In this document: piece after piece, positions 1 to 6,883 of the stretch
Position numbering within the stretch: the first letter of the stretch is position 1
Layout of the letters: each line of letters opens with the position of its first letter
Made by a program: the position numbers and the translations under genes
The notes under the pieces: model-generated
What the model was told of the DNA's origin: nothing
Databases searched by the model: none
The model's input: the letters and a program-made list of their open reading frames with translations, nothing else
From: Enteractinococcus helveticum
GTDB taxonomy: Bacteria > Actinomycetota > Actinomycetes > Actinomycetales > Micrococcaceae
Length of the DNA: 24,238 nt
Assembly (NCBI RefSeq): GCF_020742345.1
Contig: NZ_DYXC01000051.1
Location: forward strand, 1 to 24,238
Direction of reading: 5' to 3'

Positions 1-1964
1 GCATTTTGCTGCAGTCTCTCACTGAAGTGTGTCTCTAATTGTTGCGGTAATAGCCGCTGATACGCGATACCGTCGACGAAATCCTGAGAGTCAGCTAGCA
101 GCGCCCCGGTGGTGATGGGCCAACCGATTCTCGTGACTGCCGACAGATCCCATCCGAGCTCTTCCAGCGCCAGCATGATGGAATGTGAACGCTGAGCATA
201 GCCAGAGGGCGTATGCGGCAGCGAGTTCGTCAGGACATGTAAGACTCGCTCATTTCTCGGCTGATAATCGTCTACCGAACGCAGATGCGGCATTGCACCT
301 TGGAAACTGTGGAGTTCAGATCTCCAACGTTCTACCGTTTTTCGTTCCCGCTGAGCGGTCTTCAAGAGTTCTACGGACCGTTCCATATCCCCGCGGGTCC
401 ATGACACCCAAGCGCGTGCCGCAACAAGGCCCCGGGTATTCGGTCGCACTCGATCAAGCAACCACTCAGCAGTCTCCAGGTCGCCAAGAGCAATAAAGAC
501 TCGAGCGTAGTCGATGATTTTCCGGTCGCTGCCACGTTTGCCAAGCAACGATCGCGCCTGTGATTTAAGTTCATCGGTTCGGCCCAACACTGCCTTACCA
601 ACGGCGGACACCGTGTCGAGTGGTCCACCGTTGACGTTCGATGCGGCTGTAGCTATTGGTTCACGCAGTCGCTGCGGCAAACGACGCAGGACCAGTAGGC
701 CGAATAGCGCTCGATTATTTTTTAGGTGCTCTAACGCAGCCGTAGCCGAGATTGACGCTGCTGTTGAGGATCGTTTGAGGAAATTCGTCGTTGGTTTTGG
801 TGGCAGTTTTCGTTTCAAGACTGAATCCAATTTCATTATTTGCGCCGTATCCGAGGCATGTTCAGCCACCCAGGTGGGGCCCGTTTCCTGTACAGGAGTC
901 GAATATGGATCTTGAGCCAATTCTAGCCAGGTGTTAGCAAGTGACTGGAGGTTATCTTGCACAACCGCGTGCGTGCCAGACTCCCTCAATATTTCCGCGG
1001 CCTCACCACAGACGATTCCGGTGATGTGCTTGCCATAAGATAGCAGCTCGTAGGTCTTTGAAGGCACCGTATGAGCAAAGCTTGCCCAATCGGATCGTAG
1101 ACTCACCATGCACGTATCCGCCCATTGGTATTGCTCAATTGTTTCGTGCCCGAAAGTTGGTTCCAACATTTCTACAGGATTATCCAGTGATTCGTTCAGA
1201 TCCTGCAGGGCGGGTTTCTGTGTGCCATCGCCCACGAACCGGACACGAATATTCGGATTTTCGGCGCGTGCTATTTTTGCGGCTTTAATTAGAAGTTCTA
1301 ACTGCTGGGATTCACCATGATTACCCAGATACAACACATTGAGTTCACCAGCGTTACGATCACGCGCTGGCAGCAGAGGAATGTTGTCTGTTTTGCGGCT
1401 ATTGAAAATAACTTCAACCGGTGGCATATTACGTTGCTCTAAGGTTGCGGCAAAGCCCCGAGTAACGGCGATTAGTTGATCGGAAGAACGTTGAATGCGA
1501 GTGATGGCCTCGGCAACTAATGTGCCGAAGACTTTTCCGCCCGTTTCAGATTCAAAGATCAAATCAGGCCATGCGTCACGCATCTCAACCACGAACGGAA
1601 CACGTTTCACCCAGGCAATGACTCTGCCCGCTACAAGATTGGGTAGTGCAGGCACCGTGGCAACAACAATATCCGCGTCTGAAAGTACAGAAAGAGGCAC
1701 TGACATCACAGCGTGGACTACTGCTTTGGCTAATCTACCGCCTCTACTATCCGGCAGAAATCCAACGTCGGGTGTACGACGGATCCGCAGATGTGGTTCC
1801 CCATCTTGCGTGAGATCAACACACCGAGAGTCAGCCGGAGGTGTTAAGACTTCAACATTCCATCCGACAGCAGCCAGTCCTGCTAAGAACTTCTTCCATC
1901 GACGTTGTGGTGCAGTCGATTCAGGAGTATATGAATGGGTAACGAGCAGTAAGCGTCGATTCAC
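1..1964 (-). CDS. Tandem-domain glycosyltransferase (GT4-like plus start of a second GT-B domain), 3' end off the window
   Basis: Translating the minus strand from GTG at 1964 gives 654 uninterrupted codons to the window edge, so the C-terminus is missing. Residues 4-40 (LLLVTHSYTPESTAPQRRW) match the N-terminus of WbuB/WcaI-like GT4 glycosyltransferases. Residues 207-250 (NVLYLGNHGE, VRFVGDGTQ) look like the second Rossmann half, and VPSKTYELLSYGK (300-312) is the nucleotide-sugar-binding segment. Residues 385-570 are a linker without GT motifs; 485-540 resemble a pair of TPR-like helices. At 573 a new GT-B N-terminus begins (RVLHVLTNSLPHTPSGYAQR). The GTG start shares one base with the TAG stop of the upstream LCP gene, suggesting translational coupling. 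Transfer of sugars onto a cell-surface polymer is inferred from the family and the LCP neighbour; donor and acceptor cannot be read from sequence. Confidence 0.88.
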   Translation of the reverse strand, partial: MNRRLLLVTHSYTPESTAPQRRWKKFLAGLAAVGWNVEVLTPPADSRCVDLTQDGEPHLRIRRTPDVGFLPDSRGGRLAKAVVHAVMSVPLSVLSDADIVVATVPALPNLVAGRVIAWVKRVPFVVEMRDAWPDLIFESETGGKVFGTLVAEAITRIQRSSDQLIAVTRGFAATLEQRNMPPVEVIFNSRKTDNIPLLPARDRNAGELNVLYLGNHGESQQLELLIKAAKIARAENPNIRVRFVGDGTQKPALQDLNESLDNPVEMLEPTFGHETIEQYQWADTCMVSLRSDWASFAHTVPSKTYELLSYGKHITGIVCGEAAEILRESGTHAVVQDNLQSLANTWLELAQDPYSTPVQETGPTWVAEHASDTAQIMKLDSVLKRKLPPKPTTNFLKRSSTAASISATAALEHLKNNRALFGLLVLRRLPQRLREPIATAASNVNGGPLDTVSAVGKAVLGRTDELKSQARSLLGKRGSDRKIIDYARVFIALGDLETAEWLLDRVRPNTRGLVAARAWVSWTRGDMERSVELLKTAQRERKTVERWRSELHSFQGAMPHLRSVDDYQPRNERVLHVLTNSLPHTPSGYAQRSHSIMLALEELGWDLSAVTRIGWPITTGALLADSQDFVDGIAYQRLLPQQLETHFSERLQQN

Positions 1965-3058
1965 TACAGAACTGCATCTTCCGGGATAATAGGCTCTTCT
2001 TCCAGCGGGGCTTCCTCGCTAGGTTCACCAGTACCTTCAGTACGTTCTTCTTCGAGACGCGATTCAAGCTCTTCAACGAATTGTGCCATCGTGCCCTCAT
2101 CCATGGCTGTGCGCATCTCTGCCAAGCTTTCTTCGTCAGGCCATACCACCGATGCGCCCCCAGGGGTTGTCCCAGTTCCGCTATTCGGGATGGTGAAGCT
2201 CGTGATGGCCGAAGGTCGTAGCTTGTTCATGGACAGACCGTAATTGACGAGCGTTTCTGCATCGAGCGACTCATCCACGGTGAGGTACGGGGTGAAAGCA
2301 CTGACCATACCGGAGATCTTCGTGGGGTTCGTTAACGTGGCGGAGTCGAGAACGCTAGTGGCGATACCTGTTAGGAACTTCTGTTGGTTCTTCACTCTCT
2401 GGTAGTCCCCATCGATAAAGGCTTTACGTTCTCGAACAAAGCGTAGGGCGTCGGTGCCCTCTAACCGAATTTTTCCTTCTGGGTAGTAGCTGGGGTTGAC
2501 CTGGCCAGCAGAGAATGCCATATCATTATCGATCTCTACCCCACCAAGTGCAGTTGTGAGGTCTCGGAAGCCATCGAAATCAATGACCACCAAGTGGTCA
2601 ATCTCTGCTCCGGTGAGACCTTCGATGGTTTTAATCGTCAGTGGGTAACCACCATAGGTCTGTGCAGAGTTAATCTTGGACATGCCCACATCAGGGACCT
2701 CAACCCACAGGTCGCGCATAATCGACATCACGTACATTTCTTCGCGTGATTCTGGAACATGTACTAGCATCATGGTGTCAGAACGTTGCTCTTCGGCCTC
2801 TTCGTCCTCCCGCGCATCTGATCCTAAGACCAGGATGTTCATTTCCCCATCGTCGAATGCAGCAGTATCCTGGTTGATACCCGTCTCCACAACTTCCCGG
2901 TTGGTATCAAAATCATCTGCCAATTGGGTAGTGAACTGTGAGGCCGCAAAAGCAGTCGAACCCATTACGAGGCCCACTGAACAAATAATAGACAGGGCTG
3001 CACCGCGCCGAGGTAAGCGAACGCGGCCGACACGCTTTGGTGCTGGCGGTTGGCGCAT
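1964..3058 (-). CDS. LytR-CpsA-Psr (LCP) family cell-wall glycopolymer transferase
   Basis: A 364-residue protein with a basic N-terminus, one membrane anchor at about residues 19-39, and an extracellular LCP domain at about 73-240. LCP proteins transfer undecaprenyl-linked glycopolymers such as teichoic acids or arabinogalactan onto peptidoglycan. Visible family residues are NILVLGSDAR (D81, R83), RSDTMMLVH (R92, D94), SIMRD (R115), LRFVRER (R207, R211) and YQRVKNQQ (R221), the set that binds the lipid pyrophosphate and metal. No LytR_C domain is seen; the last 35 residues are strongly acidic (Glu-rich). The ATG at 3058 has only a weak ribosome-binding site. The gene is followed with a one-base overlap by the glycosyltransferase gene, which supports a role in attaching a surface polysaccharide. 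The specific polymer is unknown. Confidence 0.93.
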   Translation of the reverse strand: MRQPPAPKRVGRVRLPRRGAALSIICSVGLVMGSTAFAASQFTTQLADDFDTNREVVETGINQDTAAFDDGEMNILVLGSDAREDEEAEEQRSDTMMLVHVPESREEMYVMSIMRDLWVEVPDVGMSKINSAQTYGGYPLTIKTIEGLTGAEIDHLVVIDFDGFRDLTTALGGVEIDNDMAFSAGQVNPSYYPEGKIRLEGTDALRFVRERKAFIDGDYQRVKNQQKFLTGIATSVLDSATLTNPTKISGMVSAFTPYLTVDESLDAETLVNYGLSMNKLRPSAITSFTIPNSGTGTTPGGASVVWPDEESLAEMRTAMDEGTMAQFVEELESRLEEERTEGTGEPSEEAPLEEEPIIPEDAVL

Positions 3059-3124
3059 ATGCAGGCAGCTTCTTTCTGATCGGATGCGTGGTTATAAATC
3101 TGTTATGGACGAGTATAGACGTTT

Positions 3125-4024
3125 TTACCACCGCGCACGGCGCGGTACGGGTTGACATTTCGGACAATAATGCGACGACCGGTTCATGAATTTCTGACGC
3201 ACAATGAGCGTGTCATTGCCGTTTTCACGACAGACCAGGCACGGTTTGCCCGCTCTCCCATAGACGTTTAATGAACGATCAAAGTAGCCCGATTCTCCAT
3301 TGACGTTCACATATAAAGCGTCGAAAGAGGTACCGCCCTGCGATAAGGCTAAACGCATGACCTGTTCAGCAGCTGTATAAACCCTGGATACTTCATTACG
3401 TGTCAAAGTCTCAGTTGGTCTGGCATAATGCAGTCGGGCACGAAATAATGCTTCGTCTGCGTAAATGTTGCCGATTCCAGAAGAAACTGTTTGATCAAGC
3501 AGCGCACGCTTGAGACTGGATTTTCTCTTGCGAAGCTGCCGGAAGATGGCTTCGGCGCTAAAGAGTGGGTCCAATGGATCTCGCCCAATATGTGCCACGG
3601 TCTCTGGAATGAGTTCTTCGGGATGATCCTCTGCGGGTAACAGCGTGTCGATATATAGGCCACCGAAAATTCGTTGATCGACGAACCGTAGTTCTTGTAT
3701 GTCATCGTCTCGACAGATCGTGATGCGAATTTTCAGATGCTTCGGATCAGTGATGTCAGGGTCAGACACGAGAACTTGGCCAGACATGCCAAGATGAATG
3801 ACTATCGCTCTATAGCCCTCATCAAGTGCGATCCACAGATACTTGCCTCGTCGATGGCTGGCTCCAAGTCGTTGGCCGACGAGACGAAAAATAAAATCCT
3901 CTGGACCATCGACGTGGCGACGCAGGCTGCGTTGGTCCAAGATTTCAACGGCGGTAACGTGAGCAGTACTAGCCCACTGTTGTACACCACGTCGGACGAC
4001 TTCAACTTCAGGTAGTTCAGGCAT
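3125..4024 (-). CDS. mutM: Formamidopyrimidine-DNA glycosylase (Fpg/MutM)
   Basis: A 299-residue bifunctional base-excision-repair enzyme that removes 8-oxoguanine and Fapy lesions and nicks the abasic site. The protein opens with MPELPEVE, which supplies the catalytic Pro2 (Schiff base) and Glu3. Lys61 in HRRGKYLWI is the conserved lesion-contacting lysine. The helix-two-turn-helix region contains DQTVSSGIGNIYADEALF. The C-terminus has the zinc finger with C262, C265, C287 and C290, and the loop arginine is kept as R282 in NRSSHYCPKCQ, although the usual GR is NR here. The ATG directly abuts the TAA of rnc (TAA|ATG), so it is probably translated by coupling as the last gene of the yceD-rpmF-rnc-mutM operon, the standard actinobacterial order. 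Confidence 0.97.
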   Translation of the reverse strand: MPELPEVEVVRRGVQQWASTAHVTAVEILDQRSLRRHVDGPEDFIFRLVGQRLGASHRRGKYLWIALDEGYRAIVIHLGMSGQVLVSDPDITDPKHLKIRITICRDDDIQELRFVDQRIFGGLYIDTLLPAEDHPEELIPETVAHIGRDPLDPLFSAEAIFRQLRKRKSSLKRALLDQTVSSGIGNIYADEALFRARLHYARPTETLTRNEVSRVYTAAEQVMRLALSQGGTSFDALYVNVNGESGYFDRSLNVYGRAGKPCLVCRENGNDTLIVRQKFMNRSSHYCPKCQPVPRRARW

Positions 4025-4750
4025 TTAGGGTTGTTCAATGTCACTCAGGCTGTGCCAGGCGGCCAGGCGTTCTGCATCTTTTTTCGTTTTTGCTTGAGCG
4101 GTTGCGTAGGTCTTACCACCGACAACCAAGGTTGCGCGAAAGGTGCGATCGTGGTCTGGTCCGGTCCCTTCGATCCGATATTCGATGGGGCCAAGACCTT
4201 TTTTGTCCACGGCGATTTGCACTTGGGTTTTCCAGTCTTTCCCGGCTCCCATGATGTGCTCGTTGTCTAGCAATGGAATGACGTGCTGTTTAACGATGGT
4301 CCATGCACCATCAAATCCGGCGTGCAGATATGTCGCACCGATCAGTGCTTCGAATGTGTCTGCCAGGATCGAATCCTTATTGCCACCGTGCGTACGAATT
4401 TCCCCTGCACCTAGGAAGATGTAGGACCCAAGATCTATTCCACGTGCGACGTAGGCTAGTGCGAATGTGGAGACGATCGAAGCGCGCTTTTTAGCAAGTT
4501 CGTTTTCCGCTTCATCGCTAAACGTTTTGTACAGGTAATCGGTTACAAGAACCCCGAGCACTGCATCGCCGAGAAACTCAAGTCGCTCATTGGTGGGTAA
4601 CCCGTCATGTTCAAACGCGTATGACCGGTGTGTTAAAGCAAGACGAAGCATCTCGGGGTCAAAGCTGACGCCGAGATGCTTCGATAAGTGTTCTATTGTG
4701 TTCTCAGCGGCCCACGAGATATTGGGCTTGGAATGTGCTGAGTTGGTCAC
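4025..4750 (-). CDS. rnc: Ribonuclease III
   Basis: A 241-residue double-strand-specific endoribonuclease that processes rRNA precursors and structured mRNAs. The RNase III signature NERLEFLGDAVLG is at residues 54-66, with the metal-binding acidic residues, and ADTFEALIGA gives the second acidic cluster. A double-stranded-RNA-binding domain fills about 170-238 (DWKTQVQIAVDKK to AKTKKDAERLAAWHSL). The length is typical. The start is GTG at 4750, one nucleotide after the rpmF TAA, with no obvious ribosome-binding site of its own, so translation probably depends on rpmF. It directly precedes mutM. Confidence 0.97.
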   Translation of the reverse strand: MTNSAHSKPNISWAAENTIEHLSKHLGVSFDPEMLRLALTHRSYAFEHDGLPTNERLEFLGDAVLGVLVTDYLYKTFSDEAENELAKKRASIVSTFALAYVARGIDLGSYIFLGAGEIRTHGGNKDSILADTFEALIGATYLHAGFDGAWTIVKQHVIPLLDNEHIMGAGKDWKTQVQIAVDKKGLGPIEYRIEGTGPDHDRTFRATLVVGGKTYATAQAKTKKDAERLAAWHSLSDIEQP

Positions 4751-4751
4751 T

Positions 4752-4955
4752 TTAGATGTCTGCGACTTTGCGGCCCTTGTATTCCATGAATAGTGGGGTG
4801 CCAGCTGAGTCGGATACGACGTGTGCCTGGTGTGGCAGACGGTATTCTACTTTGCCGTTTTCAACGACCTTGACAAGTTTAGGTGCGGTCGCTTTCCATT
4901 GTGCACGGCGTGAGCGCGTGTTGGAACGGGACATTTTCCGCTTTGGTACAGCCAC
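4752..4955 (-). CDS. rpmF: 50S ribosomal protein L32
   Basis: A 67-residue basic ribosomal protein beginning MAVPKRKMSRSNTRSRRAQW, the diagnostic L32 N-terminus. It has no cysteine pairs, so it is the zinc-independent form, as is normal for many actinobacteria. The ATG at 4955 follows the yceD stop by two nucleotides and the stop is one nucleotide before the rnc GTG. The yceD-rpmF pairing is conserved widely across bacteria; here it continues into rnc and mutM. Confidence 0.98.
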   Translation of the reverse strand: MAVPKRKMSRSNTRSRRAQWKATAPKLVKVVENGKVEYRLPHQAHVVSDSAGTPLFMEYKGRKVADI

Positions 4956-4957
4956 AG

Positions 4958-5569
4958 TTATCTCTTTTCTTGTTGCTCTGAATTTTCAGATGAAGTTTCT
5001 TCGTTTACATTACCCGAAGCAAAATCAGCCAATGCAGCCCAACGTGGGTCTAGCTGTTCGTGGTGGTGATCGGGGCCGGCATCTTCGAGTCGGACTCCGC
5101 ACTGATCACAGAGACCTTCACAGTCTGGTGAACACCGAGGTTGGAACGGTAATGAGGTTACCAGGGCATCACGCATAATTGGCTCAATATTGATCAAGCC
5201 GTGTTCCACGAGATGTTGTTCGTCTGATTCAAGCATCGGATCATGCTCGAATTGGAACAGTTCTTGGATGTCAATGGTGACGGTTTCGGTAATGGGGTCT
5301 AGACACCGGGAGCACTGACCTGTCAGTGTGCCCTCCACGGTCCCCGAGACCAAAATGCCTTCATGGACTGAATCGAGGCGAATATCCACCTGCATTGCTG
5401 AGTCTCGTTCAATTCCCAGAAGTGGAACTGAGAGTTCAGCTGGGGCCGGCCAGGATACTTCAACTTGTTCGGAAGCACCTGGTGCATCGATGAGATCAGT
5501 AATCGACAGAACCCATGGTTTTGTTTTATCAGGAGGTGTAACTCCTGATTGAATACTAATTTCTGACAT
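4958..5569 (-). CDS. yceD: YceD/DUF177 family protein, large-ribosomal-RNA accumulation factor
   Basis: A 203-residue YceD/DUF177 protein. In other bacteria YceD is needed for normal 23S rRNA accumulation, and its gene lies directly before rpmF, as here. Cysteine pairs C86/C89 (CSRC) and the cluster C146, C150, C154, C157 (CSPDCEGLCDQC) suggest metal binding. The reading frame can be extended to TTG at 5593, but the ATG at 5569 has a perfect AGGAGG eight bases upstream, so I chose the ATG. That AGGAGGTG is perfectly complementary to CACCTCCT inside codons 11-14 (see the regulatory entry at 5528-5584). First gene of the yceD-rpmF-rnc-mutM operon. Confidence 0.93.
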   Translation of the reverse strand: MSEISIQSGVTPPDKTKPWVLSITDLIDAPGASEQVEVSWPAPAELSVPLLGIERDSAMQVDIRLDSVHEGILVSGTVEGTLTGQCSRCLDPITETVTIDIQELFQFEHDPMLESDEQHLVEHGLINIEPIMRDALVTSLPFQPRCSPDCEGLCDQCGVRLEDAGPDHHHEQLDPRWAALADFASGNVNEETSSENSEQQEKR

Positions 5570-5584
5570 GAGCTGCACCTCCTG
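5528..5584 (-). promoter_or_regulatory. Candidate translational switch: two mutually exclusive stems over the yceD ribosome-binding site
   Basis: Read on the minus strand, the ribosome-binding segment CAGGAGGTG (5584-5576) is perfectly complementary over nine bases to CACCTCCTG (5538-5530), inside codons 11-14 of yceD. This pairing would hide the ribosome-binding site and enclose the ATG in a 37-nt loop. The same downstream segment also closes a local perfect eight-base hairpin, ATCAGGAG (5549-5542) with CTCCTGAT (5535-5528), six-nt loop. The two structures cannot form together. Pairing is seen directly; a regulatory role, perhaps balancing L32/YceD synthesis, is inference. Confidence 0.5.
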
Positions 5585-5635
5585 GTTGCTCAAATAACGA
5601 GTCTATTATGTTACCGGTTAGACCGGATGAATGAA

Positions 5636-5662
5636 TAATTAGCATCACTAAAATTCAGTCAA
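5636..5662 (-). promoter_or_regulatory. Candidate promoter of the yceD-rpmF-rnc-mutM operon
   Basis: On the minus strand TTGACT (5662-5657) is followed after 15 nt by TAATTA (5641-5636); shifting the -10 by one or two bases gives AATTAT or ATTATT at 16-17 nt. It lies in the 206-nt gap between coaD and yceD, upstream of the ribosome-binding site. A small inverted repeat, CCGGT-TAG-ACCGG (5614-5626), sits just downstream and could be an operator. Consensus matching only. Confidence 0.4.
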
Positions 5663-5775
5663 GGCCAGCCAGTAACTCTAGTCCAAAATGAAGTCAGGAC
5701 AAAATTGGCAACCAAGGAATACAACGCCGATGCTTTTCTGATTATTCCAAGATACCTAAAACTCGCTCAAGAAGC

Positions 5776-6246
5776 CTATTTCAGACCAAAGCGCTGGGCG
5801 ACAGCGTATGGAATGAATTCCGAGATATCCCCTTTGAACCCAACGATCTCTTTGACGAGCGTCGAGGAGACGTGTTGGTAACGAGCATCGGCTGGCAGGA
5901 ATACGGTCTCAACGCCTGAGAGGTGACGATTGAAGGTGGCCATGGGCATCTCGTATTGGAGATCTCCCGAGTTACGTACCCCTTTGACCAGGGCTTGGGC
6001 GCCGTGTTCGCGTGCAAAATCGGCGATGAGTCCGCTGCCCATTGGTATCACGGTGACACCTTGGATGGCCCGAACGGTCTCGGTAATCATGTCCATACGT
6101 TCCTGCAGGCTGAACCGGTAGGTCTTTGCCGGATTATTCGATACAGCAACAACTACTTCGTCAAAAAGCGAGGCGGCTCTGATGATGATTTCGATGTGGC
6201 CATTGTGGACGGGGTCAAATGAACCGGGGCATACTGCACGTTGCAT
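5776..6246 (-). CDS. coaD: Pantetheine-phosphate adenylyltransferase
   Basis: A 156-residue enzyme that transfers AMP from ATP to 4'-phosphopantetheine in coenzyme A synthesis. The N-terminus RAVCPGSFDPVHNGH carries the nucleotidyltransferase HxGH motif (residues 14-17), and SSTLVKE near the C-terminus is the second ATP-binding signature. The ATG at 6246 gives the canonical start MQRAVCPGSFDP; the open frame can be extended eight codons to TTG at 6270, but homologues begin next to RAVCPGSFDP. It follows rsmD by about 64 nt, the usual actinobacterial order recG-rsmD-coaD. No clear terminator is seen after it. Confidence 0.96.
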   Translation of the reverse strand: MQRAVCPGSFDPVHNGHIEIIIRAASLFDEVVVAVSNNPAKTYRFSLQERMDMITETVRAIQGVTVIPMGSGLIADFAREHGAQALVKGVRNSGDLQYEMPMATFNRHLSGVETVFLPADARYQHVSSTLVKEIVGFKGDISEFIPYAVAQRFGLK

Positions 6247-6310
6247 ATGTGTCAATGTAGTCCATAACAATTTCGCCTGCTATGTTCGAACACCGACGTT
6301 ACGCAAATAA

Positions 6311-6880
6311 TTAGTAGCCTGTTCTTCGCACGAAGTAGACCTTGGCTTCGCCATATCGTCTGGCATCAACCACGTAGGTGTCACTGGGCCATTGTGGTTC
6401 ATCAGATTTTGCTGCCCGCTCGAGCACGAACAGGCCATCATCCATCAGGGCGCGGAATGCTTGGGTGATGGTTCCCAGCAGTTGTTCTTCGTCGATGTCA
6501 TAGGGCGGATCTGCCAGAATGACATCCCAACTGGATTCCGGGGTCATCTGCAAGAAGCGTTGAACCGGCATGTGGTTGATGTCCACGATCTGTTGGCCTA
6601 CTGCCTTATTGACTATGGCAGCGTTTGCTTCAGCGACCAGTACGGCTGTCCGGGCGTTGTCGACACCGGTCACCTTGGTGGCTCCCCGCGAGGCCGCTTC
6701 AACAGCCAATCCACCAGAGCCTGTGTAGAGATCCAGCACCGCGTTGCCGGCAATCCAGTCTCGAGAATCCAGCCAGGAGAAGATAGCTTCTTTGGTGCGT
6801 TCGGTTGTGGGCCGGGTATTTGTTCCGGGCACAGATTTTAGGGGCAGTCCCCCAGCTTGTCCGGCGACAATCTTTGACAT
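6311..6880 (-). CDS. rsmD: 16S rRNA (guanine(966)-N(2))-methyltransferase RsmD
   Basis: A 189-residue SAM-dependent methyltransferase that modifies G966 of 16S rRNA during small-subunit assembly. The conserved RsmD opening is visible (IVAGQAGGLPLKSVPG, then RPTTERTKEAIFSWL). The SAM-binding loop is VLDLYTGSGGLAVEA (48-62), and the catalytic (D/N)PPY motif is DPPYD (124-128). The length is normal. The ATG at 6880 is three nucleotides after the recG TAA, and its weak ribosome-binding sequence lies within the end of recG, so translation is probably coupled. Confidence 0.96.
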   Translation of the reverse strand: MSKIVAGQAGGLPLKSVPGTNTRPTTERTKEAIFSWLDSRDWIAGNAVLDLYTGSGGLAVEAASRGATKVTGVDNARTAVLVAEANAAIVNKAVGQQIVDINHMPVQRFLQMTPESSWDVILADPPYDIDEEQLLGTITQAFRALMDDGLFVLERAAKSDEPQWPSDTYVVDARRYGEAKVYFVRRTGY

Positions 6881-6883
6881 TGT

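Noticed and set aside
1495..1989. 164-codon plus-strand frame near the left end.
   Set aside because: It lies antisense to the glycosyltransferase frame, which has clear family motifs; the plus-strand product has none.
3091..3117. TATACT and TATAAC boxes upstream of the LCP gene as promoters.
   Set aside because: Both resemble -10 hexamers, but neither has an acceptable -35 at 16-18 bases, so I do not call a promoter; one may still be real.
5570..5593. TTG start for yceD, eight codons upstream.
   Set aside because: It would place the strong AGGAGG inside the coding region; the ATG at 5569 is ideally spaced from it.
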